A stretch of DNA of 64,000 nucleotides from Bacillota bacterium (GCA_023441625.1 JAEZOA010000044.1:43826-107825); one strand, 5' to 3'; numbered from the stretch's first letter, positions 18,537-27,677 are shown. The notes: generated by a model from the sequence alone, not told the origin. Numbers and translations are program-made.

Positions 18537-18670
18537 AAAATTCACCTCGTTTGAGAACATGTGTGTTCATATACTATAAAGATTTTATTTATAACCAGTA
18601 TACCACTTTTTATCCACACATAAAATACCTTACAAATATGAACTTTCACAAATATAATATAGAATATAGG

Positions 18671-20263
18671 TTATGCTGCAGGGTTTTCTTCTTTTGCTCC
18701 CTTTTCCATACTATCTTCAGCAGGTTTTACTTTCAGAAATAATGAGAGAATAACACCTACTAGCAGGAGTAAGGCACCTATATAGAAAACACTGGTTAAT
18801 GCCTGTCCCATAACTGATCTTACCATTTCCATCATCTTCAAAAATAAGGGTTGAACTTGCTCAGACAGGGTCGCTTGTATAGCCTCGAGCTTAGTTGTAT
18901 CCAACAACATCTGAGGATTTGCCATGGCTGTAAATTTTTCAGCGGTTGCAGCATCCAATTGTGAAAGGTCTACTCCAGAACCTGATGTCATTACCGTTTC
19001 CATATTTTTAGCCATTGATGTATTCATTATAGCTCCAAATATAGCAATAAAGATAGTACCTCCTAGGTTACGAAAAAGTGTGCAAGATGCTGTAACTACA
19101 CCAAGTTGTGAAGCTGGAGCAGAATTCTGCGCTGTTGTTGTGAATACTGTCATACCAAATCCAAGTCCAACACCAAAAATAACCAAGCTTATAGCCGCCA
19201 ATACAATATTATTCATATTGGCCATAATAATCATACTTCCACTCATAATCCCTAAACCTAGTATAGCAAATAATCTATAGTTACCAGACTTAGATATCCA
19301 ACGTCCTACTAATGTGCTAAAAATAATCATCATAAGCGACATTGGAATATTTAATAGACCTGATGTTGTTGCTGATTGTCCTTCTACACCTTGAATATAG
19401 AAAGGAATATAAGACATGGCACCCATCATTCCACCACTCATAACAAAACTAGCTGCATAAGAAATGGTTACACCTTTATTTCTAAACATGGAAAGAGGCA
19501 TAACAGGGCACTTAGCCTTACGTTCAACTAGAATGAGGACGATAATTCCTGCTATAGTAGCCCCGAATAGACCTAATATCTGTGGTGAAGTCCAAGCATA
19601 TTTTGTTCCAGCCCATGAGAAGCCTAAAAGTAAGCTAGTAATTGAAAGTGCCAAGAAAATTGAACCTAAATAATCAATTGATTCCGAGGAATTTCCTGAT
19701 GTTTTAGGAAACAGGCTCCAAATCATAACGAAGGCAACGATACCTAACGGTAAGAAGAGCCAGAATAGCCATTTCCACGCAACATAATCAACCATAATAC
19801 CTCCAAGAACTGGTCCAAGGATACTAGAGAGGCCGAAGATTGACATCATGACACCTGTCCATTTTGCTCGCTCTTGTGGAGCGTATAAATCACCTACAGC
19901 TGTAAGTGAGATTGACATTAAAATGCCTCCGCCTATTCCTTGAATCCCACGGAATGTAATCATTTGAAAGATGTTGGCTGACAAGCCTGTTAAAAAAGAA
20001 CCTATTAAAAAAACAAAAATTCCTGAAAGTAAAAATACTTTTCGTCCATAAATATCAGATAACTTTCCAAATATAACGGTAGAAATGGTTGATGTAAGCA
20101 TGTAACCTGTAATCACCCAAGAGTAGTAATCCATTCCCCCTAATTGCGCTATAATTTTTGGCAATGCTGCACTTATGATTGTTTGATTAATGGCCGCGAA
20201 AAACATTGTAGCCATTAGTGCAATCATAACTGTCGTTTTTTTCTTATTCGTTAGTGGTTGCAT
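18671..20263 (-). CDS. Drug efflux MFS transporter, DHA2 (EmrB/QacA) family
   Basis: A 530-residue proton-driven exporter with 14 predicted membrane helices. Characteristic segments are ALMATMFFAAINQTIISAALPKI (helix 1), GKLSDIYGRKVFL (motif A), RGIQGIGGGILMSISLTAVGDL and GLSSILGPVLGGIMVDYVAWKWLFW (motif C region). An extracytosolic insert lies near residues 415-490 before the last helix, and the C-terminus is Glu/Lys-rich. AGAGGA precedes the ATG. It is first in an operon with the MarR-type regulator. The substrate is unknown, with hydrophobic toxicants or antibiotics most likely. Confidence 0.9.
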   Translation of the reverse strand: MQPLTNKKKTTVMIALMATMFFAAINQTIISAALPKIIAQLGGMDYYSWVITGYMLTSTISTVIFGKLSDIYGRKVFLLSGIFVFLIGSFLTGLSANIFQMITFRGIQGIGGGILMSISLTAVGDLYAPQERAKWTGVMMSIFGLSSILGPVLGGIMVDYVAWKWLFWLFLPLGIVAFVMIWSLFPKTSGNSSESIDYLGSIFLALSITSLLLGFSWAGTKYAWTSPQILGLFGATIAGIIVLILVERKAKCPVMPLSMFRNKGVTISYAASFVMSGGMMGAMSYIPFYIQGVEGQSATTSGLLNIPMSLMMIIFSTLVGRWISKSGNYRLFAILGLGIMSGSMIIMANMNNIVLAAISLVIFGVGLGFGMTVFTTTAQNSAPASQLGVVTASCTLFRNLGGTIFIAIFGAIMNTSMAKNMETVMTSGSGVDLSQLDAATAEKFTAMANPQMLLDTTKLEAIQATLSEQVQPLFLKMMEMVRSVMGQALTSVFYIGALLLLVGVILSLFLKVKPAEDSMEKGAKEENPAA

Positions 20264-20293
20264 AAATCCTCTTTCTTTAATATATTTTCATTA

Positions 20294-20324
20294 AAATTAA
20301 TTAGGTAGGTAACCTAATTAATTT
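20294..20324. promoter_or_regulatory. Perfect 13-bp inverted repeat, probable MarR operator
   Basis: AAATTAATTAGGT and ACCTAATTAATTT are exact reverse complements separated by five bases (AGGTA). The site lies 31-61 bases before the efflux pump start and on the other side faces the azoreductase-like gene. Its size and position fit a MarR dimer blocking the pump promoter. Confidence 0.75.
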
Positions 20325-20499
20325 AATATAATCTTTTTACCTGAATTAGTCAATACATAATTTTAGAATTAACGTAAATTTAACAGGGATTGGTGAGAAA
20401 TCAATTTAGGAGTATCAGTATATAAATTATATATAAGTAAATAATATGAAGTAATAATATATCATTTTATAGCCTAACAATTGGCTAGCGGAGGTTCTA

Positions 20500-21141
20500 A
20501 TGAAAAAATTACTTTATATTACTGTAAACTCTAAACCTGAAGAGATGTCTTCAAGCAAAACAGTAGGAAGAAAACTAGTAAATAGTATATTATCCAAGCA
20601 TCCTAGTATGATTATGGAAGAGGTTGATTTATATAAAGAGCATATACCACAGCTTAAACATTGCTATTTCGAAAGCAGAAGTGCTATTGTAAATGCAGAA
20701 GCATTATCAAAACTATCAAAGGAGGAACAAGAGGAAGTTAAGCAAATAGTAAAGTTATGTGATCAATTTATAAACGCTGATGTCTATGTACTTGCTTCTC
20801 CTATGTGGAGTCTTTCCTTTCCAGCACCCTTAAAAGAGTACATTGATTGTATTGTTCAAACTAATAAAACTATAGCTTTTGATGATCAAAAACCCTATGG
20901 ATTATTACACGATAAAAACCGTACCTTTATTTATGTTCAAGCTTCAGGTGGTAATATTCCATGGATTATAAGACCTGCATTGAACAAAGGGCTAAATTAT
21001 GTTGAAGACATTATGAAATTTATTGGTATTAATAAGTTTGATGAGCTTTTAGTGGATGGTACTGGTACAACTGAACTTGAACGGTTAGAAGCAATTGAGA
21101 AGGCTGAAGCAAAAATTGATACAATAGTTGATCAGATATAG
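20500..21141 (+). CDS. FMN-dependent NADH-azoreductase-like flavoprotein (AzoR family)
   Basis: A 213-residue flavodoxin-fold protein. The start MKKLLYITVNSKPEEMSSSK is the beta-strand and FMN-phosphate loop, ASPMWSLSFPAPLKEYIDCI is the FMN isoalloxazine-binding signature of the AzoR family, and YVQASGGN is the third FMN contact. Family members reduce azo compounds and quinones by two-electron transfer from NAD(P)H. It is divergent from the MarR-controlled pump and only ~180 bases from the operator palindrome, as is common when quinone reductase and efflux are co-regulated. This shared control is an inference. Confidence 0.85.
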   Translation: MKKLLYITVNSKPEEMSSSKTVGRKLVNSILSKHPSMIMEEVDLYKEHIPQLKHCYFESRSAIVNAEALSKLSKEEQEEVKQIVKLCDQFINADVYVLASPMWSLSFPAPLKEYIDCIVQTNKTIAFDDQKPYGLLHDKNRTFIYVQASGGNIPWIIRPALNKGLNYVEDIMKFIGINKFDELLVDGTGTTELERLEAIEKAEAKIDTIVDQI

Positions 21142-21352
21142 GTTTAAAATTTGACTCCTTAAGAGAAGCCAATACTTCATATTCAGATAGTTTGATTATA
21201 TTCCTATTGCTAGCATATGTGGGATGTGTTACCATTTAATAAGGTGATTTTTATTAGCTGCTAGGATAATATAAATGTTATTATTTTGTATTGTTAATTT
21301 TACAAAAATGACAAAGATATCTGATTAATAGTGTTTGAGAGGGGTTTTTTGA

Positions 21353-22249
21353 ATGAGAATAAGGTTTATTTCTGTTTTATTAGTTTTACTTTTATTGTGC
21401 TCGTGTTCTCAGAATGGTGCTACAGAAATTGAACAATTAAAGGTCTCAGACGAGGAGTACACAAATAAACTTACATTGATGGAACAAGAAATAAACTCCC
21501 TTAAGGAGACTAATAATAAACTAGATACAGAAAATATAAATCTAAGAATGGATAATAGTGATCTAGAAGATGAGAATATAAAGTTGGAACGATCTTTAGA
21601 AAGGTATAGAGATCTCAGGAATGACTCCCTTTTTGAATGGATATATAATTATGATTGGAATAGTATAAAAATTAAGTATAATAACGGTAAATCCGAAATT
21701 AAAATTCCATCATCTAAGCTGGCGCCTTATACTTTCATAGGTTCTATAAGAAAAGGCTGGGGACCGCAAGCAATGGATGAAGGTGTTTGCATTTATGAAT
21801 TTATCCGCAATGATATATCTTATAAAATAGAGATTTTTAAAGAACATGTATTTAAGTATCAAGATGAATTTTATTATAGTGATTACAATCTTTTTGATTT
21901 GTATGAATCATTTATACCGCCCACCTTTGATTGGCAAAAATCAGATAATTCATTTAATTTAATTTACAACAGTAAGATAATTAACATAGGTGATAGTTAT
22001 TACATAACTGACAGAACAAAAAATATTGCTGCATACATTGCATTATTTCAAGTAGTTGCGTCCCCTTCCAAAAATAAAGTTGGTAAACTTCAAGATACAA
22101 TTAAGTGTTATAATCATGGTGAAGTAATAAAAATTACTATATACGATAATTATTTATCCATTTCATATAAAAATGCTACTACTTGGTATAAAGGAATTGA
22201 TGAAAATATACAGCCTTCAGGGGTAATCAGTATTTTTACTGCTGGGTAA
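21353..22249 (+). CDS. Lipoprotein with coiled-coil stalk, unknown C-terminal domain
   Basis: A 298-residue protein with GAGAGGGG before the ATG. Residues 1-18 are a lipoprotein signal with lipobox LCSC, Cys18 being the lipidation site. Residues ~24-90 form a heptad coiled coil (EEYTNKLTLMEQEINSLKE, ENINLRMDNSDLEDENIKL). The C-terminal ~200 residues are rich in aromatic and beta residues and are not recognised. The coiled coil may be a spacer holding the C-terminal domain off the membrane. No neighbour suggests a function. Confidence 0.75.
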   Translation: MRIRFISVLLVLLLLCSCSQNGATEIEQLKVSDEEYTNKLTLMEQEINSLKETNNKLDTENINLRMDNSDLEDENIKLERSLERYRDLRNDSLFEWIYNYDWNSIKIKYNNGKSEIKIPSSKLAPYTFIGSIRKGWGPQAMDEGVCIYEFIRNDISYKIEIFKEHVFKYQDEFYYSDYNLFDLYESFIPPTFDWQKSDNSFNLIYNSKIINIGDSYYITDRTKNIAAYIALFQVVASPSKNKVGKLQDTIKCYNHGEVIKITIYDNYLSISYKNATTWYKGIDENIQPSGVISIFTAG

Positions 22250-22660
22250 TTTTCAACATCATATAACATGGCAATATACTAAGCCGTCAATGTATCTGTT
22301 ATAATAGAATCCATAACATATGGAAAAGTTGACTCATAAGGAATTATATGAACTTAAGGAAAACCCTATATCAAAGGACTTTTATATATATGATAAAAAC
22401 AGAAAATTTGAATTTTGTGGAGCTTATACGTGATTTGTATGATTTAAATTCTAAATGGAGTTTCTATGATGAATCACATCAAAGGAGCAATAGGAAAATG
22501 TAAAGCCTGTGGTACATGATTATGGAAAATAAGCACATCTTAGTTGGTTTTAATGCAAAGTGCTATGTGTCATAATGGTAAATATTACAGAACAGAATCT
22601 GTAGTGTAATCATTTATTGGCCGATAGAATAATTGTTAAAATTTGATTGGAGATGGATTT
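22250..22660. other. Decayed intergenic stretch with short reading-frame remnants
   Basis: Two very short frames read like scraps of former genes: a 38-codon frame from 22320 (MEKLTHKELYELKENPISKD...) and a 16-codon frame from 22469 (MNHIKGAIGKCKACGT) that resembles the start of a zinc ribbon. Neither has a full domain. No RNA gene or terminator stands out. Confidence 0.4.
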
Positions 22661-23398
22661 ATGAGTTTAGGAACTAACATACAGTATTTACGAAAATTAA
22701 ATAAACTAACTCAGGAACAATTTGCTGAGAAGATGGGCGTTACAAGACAAACTGTTTCAAGATGGGAATCAGATGAAGTTACACCAGAACTTAATAAACT
22801 TATTGAGTTATGTTCAAAATTTTCATGTAAATTAGATGAATTGGTCCGAGAGAATATGTCTTCAAAGGACGAAATTTATTCTGAAGTTGAGATTAGAAAA
22901 GTCCCTGCTTTTAAAATGGCAAGATACATAATGATTTCACCGAATCCAGAATCAGATGTGCAAAATTATATGAAAAATTGGGGTAAGGTGAGTGGGCTAA
23001 CTGTAGAAAATCCAAACGCAAGACTGATTGGCTGGGATTTTTCATTTGTGTCTCAGGAATTACAGACGAGGTTCGGACTTCATGGCTATGTTGCTGCATA
23101 TATACTTCCGGAAGGATTTCGGACGGACTGCACAGGTGTGGAATATGCTCAAAATAAAGAGGCAGAGTATGCGGTTATTACTCTAAAAGAGCCTTTTGTT
23201 CAACCTTTTGAGAGAATACCAATGGGATATAAATGTATCATGGAATTCTTACAAGCCAATAATTTCAAAGAAAAATTATGTGATGATATTGTCTGTTGCT
23301 TTGAACAAGAATACGAAAAGGACGGAATATATTATATGGATATCTATGTGCATGTTGATAGTGTTATCAAAGCCGATGCATATTCTACATTTAATTAA
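22661..23398 (+). CDS. XRE-type HTH regulator with GyrI-like effector-binding domain
   Basis: A ~245-residue regulator. The ATG at 22661 is preferred over the TTG at 22643 because TTGGAGATGG lies correctly ahead of it. Residues ~3-58 are a Cro/CI-type HTH (QYLRKLNKLTQEQFAEKMG, VTRQTVSRWESDEVTPEL). Residues ~80-245 match the GyrI-like/AraC effector-binding fold (EIRKVPAFKMARY, MGYKCIMEFLQANN, YMDIYVHV), which binds small hydrophobic ligands in multidrug regulators. Its stop is 17 bases before the next start, so the two genes are probably co-translated. Ligand and targets are unknown. Confidence 0.85.
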   Translation: MSLGTNIQYLRKLNKLTQEQFAEKMGVTRQTVSRWESDEVTPELNKLIELCSKFSCKLDELVRENMSSKDEIYSEVEIRKVPAFKMARYIMISPNPESDVQNYMKNWGKVSGLTVENPNARLIGWDFSFVSQELQTRFGLHGYVAAYILPEGFRTDCTGVEYAQNKEAEYAVITLKEPFVQPFERIPMGYKCIMEFLQANNFKEKLCDDIVCCFEQEYEKDGIYYMDIYVHVDSVIKADAYSTFN

Positions 23399-23415
23399 TG
23401 GAGGATGAGGATATA

Positions 23416-23784
23416 ATGAAACAAATCAATTATATTATGCAACCTACAGATTATTTATGTGGTCAGGCTTGTGTTGCTATGCTTGCAGGTGTATCAGTCG
23501 AAGAAGTTGTTTCTGTTATGAAAAATGATAAAGGTACAGGAAAGAAAGATATTGAAAAGGCTCTGAACTATTATGGGATAAGTCAGGCAAAGTCAATGAC
23601 GAAAGCAGATAACGCTTCTGTTTTGCCCAAAGTATGTATTCTTAAAGTTCTCCTACCTAAGTACAGTCATTGGATTTTATGCTATGATGGTAATTATTAT
23701 GACCCGGAATTTGGAGTGACTCAAGAATTATATCAAAAATCAAGAGTTCAATCATATTTGGAGATTTTTGTTGGCGAAGAATAG
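23416..23784 (+). CDS. Papain-fold (C39-like) cysteine peptidase family protein
   Basis: A 122-residue protein; GGAGGATG precedes the ATG at 23416. It opens with the C39-like signature MQPTDYLCGQACVAMLAG, in which Cys would be the nucleophile, and SHWILCYDGNYYDPEFG supplies the expected His and Asp. The length fits the minimal C39-like domain without transporter or membrane parts. It could be a processing peptidase or a non-proteolytic relative. It is placed directly behind the HTH/GyrI regulator in a two-gene unit. Confidence 0.75.
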   Translation: MKQINYIMQPTDYLCGQACVAMLAGVSVEEVVSVMKNDKGTGKKDIEKALNYYGISQAKSMTKADNASVLPKVCILKVLLPKYSHWILCYDGNYYDPEFGVTQELYQKSRVQSYLEIFVGEE

Positions 23785-24192
23785 AAGTATTATTTGAAGA
23801 AATTGTAATTTTCAAAGCTCCGTAAACTTTAAGTTTTCACCTTATTTTACATTAAACACAAGCAGTCGATTGGCTCATTCCAATCGGCTGTTTTTGTGAT
23901 GGAAAAAAAGAGACTTCTATGATATAATCCAAACCATATAGTTAACTTTTAACGATGAACCCCCTTGTAGGAGAGTTTTTAAAAATGAACCCCCTTTGGG
24001 GGTAAAAATCGGAGTAGTCTAAACCCCCTAGTTTGACTACGATTTGACTACTATTCAATGTAACGATGTGCTACGATATGCCATTATAGGGTAAAAAGTG
24101 TACTAAATGAATAAAAATATGTGAATGCTAGAAACCCCGATAAAACCTCGCAAAATTGTGCATATCTTGGCATTTTAAGATAGGAGAAAATT
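23785..24192. other. Intergenic region with terminator and C-tract repeats
   Basis: A stem CAGTCGATTGG/CCAATCGGCTG with TTTTT (23862-23895) ends the upstream operon. Between 23950 and 24050 three copies of a short AAC/AAA-CCCCCT motif occur (23955, 23985, 24021), and GTAGTCTAAAC pairs with GTTTGACTAC around the last. No protein is encoded. These C-tract repeats have no explanation I can support. Confidence 0.5.
23862..23896 (+). terminator. Intrinsic terminator after the HTH/C39-like operon
   Basis: GCAGTCGATTGG pairs with CCAATCGGCTGT, followed by a run of T. Confidence 0.8.
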
Positions 24193-24672
24193 ATGATTAA
24201 AGTACTTTTCGTTTGCCACGGCAATATTTGCAGATCACCCATGGCGGAATTTGTATTTAAAGATTTAGTCAAAAAAAGAGGATTAGAAGATTTATTTATA
24301 ATAGTCTCATCGGCAACTAGTACAGAAGAACTAGGCAATCCTGTACATCATGGTACTAGAAACAAGTTAAAAGAGTACGGAATTTCAACAGAAGGCAAAA
24401 AAGCTGTCCAGTTGAGTAAAAAAGATTATGAAAAATATGATTACCTCATTGGAATGGATGGAAGGAATATTACAAATATTAATAGGATTATCGGGCATGA
24501 TTCTAAGAAAATAGTTTCTAGACTTTTGGAGTTCACTGGTAATCCAAGGGATATTGCTGATCCGTGGTATACAGGAGACTTTGATCAAACATACTCTCAT
24601 ATTTATGAAGGATGTGAAGCACTTCTTAACCATATTTTAAAACAAGATGGGTTTAAAAAGCTCAATCAATAG
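24193..24672 (+). CDS. Low-molecular-weight protein-tyrosine phosphatase
   Basis: A 159-residue cytosolic phosphatase with TAGGAGA before the ATG. The P-loop CHGNICRS at residues 8-15 gives the CX5R(S) motif, with Cys8 as nucleophile and Arg14 as phosphate ligand. The general acid is the Asp in IADPWYTGD (~118). The length is typical of the family. Members act on phosphotyrosine proteins, often opposite BY-kinases of capsule synthesis, or as arginine phosphatases; no kinase gene is nearby, so the substrate is unknown. Confidence 0.92.
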   Translation: MIKVLFVCHGNICRSPMAEFVFKDLVKKRGLEDLFIIVSSATSTEELGNPVHHGTRNKLKEYGISTEGKKAVQLSKKDYEKYDYLIGMDGRNITNINRIIGHDSKKIVSRLLEFTGNPRDIADPWYTGDFDQTYSHIYEGCEALLNHILKQDGFKKLNQ

Positions 24673-24846
24673 ATGTATAACAATCCTTCTTACTACATGA
24701 ATGGAAGATAACATAATATAATAAAGTAATAAGAATATATAAGAAAGATTATAGTGGAATATGTAGTTTTGGTGTACAATGTTAATATATTATGTAAATT
24801 CTAAAATAATGATTGAGAATTTGCTAGGATTAGGGGGATTATAAAT

Positions 24847-25347
24847 ATGCCATATACTATAGTTGATTTATTAGACAAATTTATTTCTATAGAACATGCT
24901 GGATACAAGATGTATATGGAAATTATTAAAATGAATAATGTTCCAGAGAAAATAAAAACAATTGCAAGGGTATTTGCCATTGAAGAAGAAAAACATATAG
25001 AAACATATAAACAAATCAAAAATAAAATGGAAAGTGAACCCAATATTGAAGTGGATTTACATATTTATGATAAGGCATCAACTCTCATTTACCAATTTTC
25101 TAAGCTAAATAAAATATCTGATTTGCCAAGTTCTAAAAGCCTTCTTGAATTTTGTCTAGAATTTGAAAAGAGTAATCTGGCATTATTACTAAGCATAAGA
25201 GGAATTTTAATTAGAACCACTGGAGATGAAGACTCTGTAAGTTACAAAGCTATATCTGAATTAGTAGATGAGGAATATAAACATATTAAAAACATTGAGT
25301 ATTTTATTGGAGAAAAAGAACAAAAAATATGGGGCGAATTGTTATAA
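24847..25347 (+). CDS. Ferritin-like / rubrerythrin-like diiron-fold protein
   Basis: A 166-residue all-helical protein with AGGGGGAT before the ATG. Four helices carry paired Glu and ExxH motifs expected of a diiron site: EHAGYKMYMEI (~17), EEEKHIETY (~46), EFEKSNLALLL (~106) and VDEEYKHIKNIE (~139). It has no rubredoxin-like Cys domain, unlike full rubrerythrin. Anaerobes use such proteins in peroxide and oxygen defence or iron handling. The gene stands alone, so the role is inferred from fold only. Confidence 0.72.
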   Translation: MPYTIVDLLDKFISIEHAGYKMYMEIIKMNNVPEKIKTIARVFAIEEEKHIETYKQIKNKMESEPNIEVDLHIYDKASTLIYQFSKLNKISDLPSSKSLLEFCLEFEKSNLALLLSIRGILIRTTGDEDSVSYKAISELVDEEYKHIKNIEYFIGEKEQKIWGELL

Positions 25348-25655
25348 AGTTTTTGTAGTTTTTGATAGAGGGTATTAATTCTATAACACCTACATTGTCA
25401 AAGAAATCAGATGATGGTACCGTTTTATACTTTATACATGATCTAGGATACGGAGTTGAAGGTACAACCTCTAACCTCCTTAAAATTGAAGGTTTAGATA
25501 AGGATTAACTCCACTATTAGAATTTGTTTAAAATATCTGCAAGCACAATCCAAAGAAAGTATAATTATACAAATGGTTGCTATAAATAAAGATATGAAAA
25601 GCAAGGCATATTAATTTTTTTAAAGATAGTAATTAATGTGGGAGGTTTTTGAGAG
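25348..25655. other. Intergenic stretch with a gene remnant
   Basis: Between about 25366 and 25508 a plus-strand frame reads EGINSITPTLSKKSDDGTVL and onward to a stop, without a start codon. It looks like the C-terminal scrap of a lost protein. The rest is AT-rich leader of the DJ-1/PfpI gene. Confidence 0.45.
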
Positions 25656-26234
25656 GTGAAAACACTACTGTTTTGTGCTAAGGGTTTTGAAACTATGGAG
25701 TTTAGTGTGTTTGTAGACATATTAGGTTGGGCGAGAAACGATTATGGTTTTGATGTTGAAGTAGATACCTGTGGCTTTAATAAACAAGTTTTGAGTACAT
25801 TTAATGTGCCTATTATTATGGATAAAACGATTGAAGAGATAAATGTGGATGAATATGAGGCATTAGCTATTCCAGGTGGATTCGAGGAATTTGGATTTTA
25901 TGAAGAAGCATTTGATGAAAAATTTCTAGAACTTATCAGACAATTCAATAAGCATAAAAAAGTTATTGCAACGGTTTGCGTTGGGGCTTTGCCTGTAGGA
26001 AAAAGTGGTGTTTTAAAATGCAGAAAAGCAACAACATATCACTTGAAAGATGCATATCGTCAAAAACAGTTGAAAGAATTTGGTGTGCTTGTGGTAAATG
26101 AACCTGTAGTTGTGGACGATAATATTATTACTTCTTATTGTCCTGCAACAGCGCCATATGTAGCTTTTCAGTTATTAAGCAAGTTGATAGGAGAAGAAAA
26201 AATGCTTATTGTTAAGCGAGCAATGGGATATTGA
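25656..26234 (+). CDS. DJ-1/PfpI family protein
   Basis: A 192-residue class I glutamine amidotransferase-like fold with a GTG start preceded by GGAGGT. The nucleophile-elbow Cys lies in ATVCVGALPVGKSG (~107), and AIPGGFEEFGFYEE supplies the upstream Glu region of the family. Relatives include ThiJ-type hydrolases, glyoxalases and stress proteins; the active-site surroundings do not decide between them. It is monocistronic with a good terminator. Confidence 0.85.
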   Translation: MKTLLFCAKGFETMEFSVFVDILGWARNDYGFDVEVDTCGFNKQVLSTFNVPIIMDKTIEEINVDEYEALAIPGGFEEFGFYEEAFDEKFLELIRQFNKHKKVIATVCVGALPVGKSGVLKCRKATTYHLKDAYRQKQLKEFGVLVVNEPVVVDDNIITSYCPATAPYVAFQLLSKLIGEEKMLIVKRAMGY

Positions 26235-26271
26235 AAAAGAAATTGTAAAATGGAAAGAAAGCAAGCAAGGA

Positions 26272-26307
26272 AGGTATGGAGGCCGAAAGTTTGTCCATAC
26301 CTTTTTA
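26272..26307 (+). terminator. Intrinsic terminator after the DJ-1/PfpI gene
   Basis: AGGTATGGA pairs with TCCATACCT across a 13-base loop, then a T tract. Confidence 0.8.
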
Positions 26308-26386
26308 TAATATATTTAAGCTTGACAATAAGCGATGCTGATAAAGTTTTTAATAAAATGCATGTACTTTTAAGGCACAATTTACT

Positions 26387-27025
26387 TTAGCTATAATTTA
26401 TATGTGCTTCAATCGAATCAGTGGATATAGCATATAAATAAAATTGATCTTCTCTATAATTTTGCCGGTTCATATCTGGAAGGTATTCTTTAGGGAACTT
26501 TATTTCGCTATTTCTAACAAACATTGTAAAGACATATACAATTCTTGATTCCTCTTCTATAACAATAGCATATTCAAAGCAACAATTATTGTTTAAAATA
26601 GCAATATAAGTAGGGTGTTTAAAATACTTTCCGTTGTCTTCTCTAATTTTCACCATATTTAATTCCGTTGTTATCTTTATATTACTAATCCTTTTCTTTT
26701 CAGCTTCAAAATCCTCTTTGTTGTACTTACACGACACATAAATCTGACTTGTTGGGTCAAGAAACGTATCTTTCCAATAATAATAAAATTCAGTTTCAGT
26801 TGCTGAAGCAGGAATTTTATCTGGAAATACCATAAGCTCACTATATACATTATTAGTAAAAATAGTGTTATAATCCTCAATATTTTCTGTGATTATTGCT
26901 GGCGGGCCTATTATACCCTTAATTAGATACCACACAACCCCCACAACTATAAGAAATGCAGTTACAATCACACCAACAGCAATACCATGAATGAATTTTC
27001 GATTATGCAAAAATGCTTTTGTCAT
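26387..27025 (-). CDS. Single-pass membrane protein at the end of an ECF sigma operon
   Basis: A ~212-residue protein. The ATG at 27025 follows GAGGAGAGA, so the longer frame from 27085, which overlaps the upstream gene, is not used. A short basic N-terminus leads to one membrane helix (IAVGVIVTAFLIVVGVVWYLI), with the remaining ~170 residues outside. That part contains aromatic beta segments (TEFYYYWKDTFL, QIYVSCKYNKEDF) and is not recognised. It lies last behind an ECF sigma factor and two zinc-finger proteins, so it may be the output or sensory partner of that system. Confidence 0.72.
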   Translation of the reverse strand: MTKAFLHNRKFIHGIAVGVIVTAFLIVVGVVWYLIKGIIGPPAIITENIEDYNTIFTNNVYSELMVFPDKIPASATETEFYYYWKDTFLDPTSQIYVSCKYNKEDFEAEKKRISNIKITTELNMVKIREDNGKYFKHPTYIAILNNNCCFEYAIVIEEESRIVYVFTMFVRNSEIKFPKEYLPDMNRQNYREDQFYLYAISTDSIEAHINYS

Positions 27026-27065
27026 TATTATCTCTCCTCGTATTAATCTATGACATTTTACTTTG

Positions 27066-27365
27066 TCACACGATCTTGTTTCCAATCAAAGCTACTGCTA
27101 TAACTAATAAAGTTACTAATATTGTCAAAACACAACCAATAATAAATCCCCACAATTGATAACGGTATTTAGCCAGAAACTGTATTTCTTTTATATTCTG
27201 TTCACTTTTATCAGCTGGTTGTATTAATTCTTCATATTTAGTTTTACATTTCTTACATTCATTTAAATGCTCTTCAATCATTCGATTTGACTCTTCATTT
27301 GTTAGTTGTTCAATATATGACAAAAGTAAATCGTTTGAAAGTGCACAAACAATCTTTCTATCCAT
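27066..27365 (-). CDS. Zinc-finger anti-sigma-like membrane protein, second copy
   Basis: A 99-residue protein with the zf-HC2 anti-sigma pattern HLNECKKCKTKYEEL (HxxxCxxC) at residues ~33-47 and one membrane helix near the C-terminus (LWGFIIGCVLTILVTLLVIAV). Such proteins hold an ECF sigma factor at the membrane until a signal arrives. There is almost no extracytosolic part. It follows a very similar protein by only 15 bases, so one may be the true anti-sigma and the other a regulator or paralogue. Confidence 0.8.
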   Translation of the reverse strand: MDRKIVCALSNDLLLSYIEQLTNEESNRMIEEHLNECKKCKTKYEELIQPADKSEQNIKEIQFLAKYRYQLWGFIIGCVLTILVTLLVIAVALIGNKIV

Positions 27366-27380
27366 TTAAAGTTACCTCCT

Positions 27381-27677
27381 CTACCAATTTCCAAAGAAAT
27401 AATATGTAATACCACCTATGAATCCTAGAATTATAAGTATTGATATAATATCCAGCATAAGCACCAGATAATACTTCTTTTTATACCGAATTGTTTTGGT
27501 TTTCAGTGGAGTACTTAAAATTGGTTCTTTCATATGTTGGAAGGTTTCCTGACAATTAGTACAGCCTTGCAAATGCTTCTGTACAAAAGCAGTTGTAGCT
27601 TCACTTGTTAAACTATCCATATACAGAGGCAGAACATCTTCAATTATTCCACAAATAGCTTTATCGTCCATACACAT
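27381..27677 (-). CDS. Zinc-finger anti-sigma-like membrane protein, first copy
   Basis: A 98-residue protein overlapping the end of the sigma factor gene by 17 bases, the usual arrangement of sigma/anti-sigma pairs. The zinc motif HLQGCTNCQETF (HxxxCxxC) is at residues ~34-45, and one membrane helix lies near the C-terminus (LMLDIISILIILGFIGGITYYF). A start two codons later (27671) is also possible; AAAGGGG lies before both. Expected to bind the ECF sigma factor encoded just upstream. Confidence 0.85.
   Translation of the reverse strand: MCMDDKAICGIIEDVLPLYMDSLTSEATTAFVQKHLQGCTNCQETFQHMKEPILSTPLKTKTIRYKKKYYLVLMLDIISILIILGFIGGITYYFFGNW

Noticed and set aside
18555..18568. GAACA-TGTG-TGTTC palindrome before the marR-like gene as an operator
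   Set aside because: Arms of only five bases and overlap with the upstream ATG; the 13-bp palindrome before the pump is far stronger.
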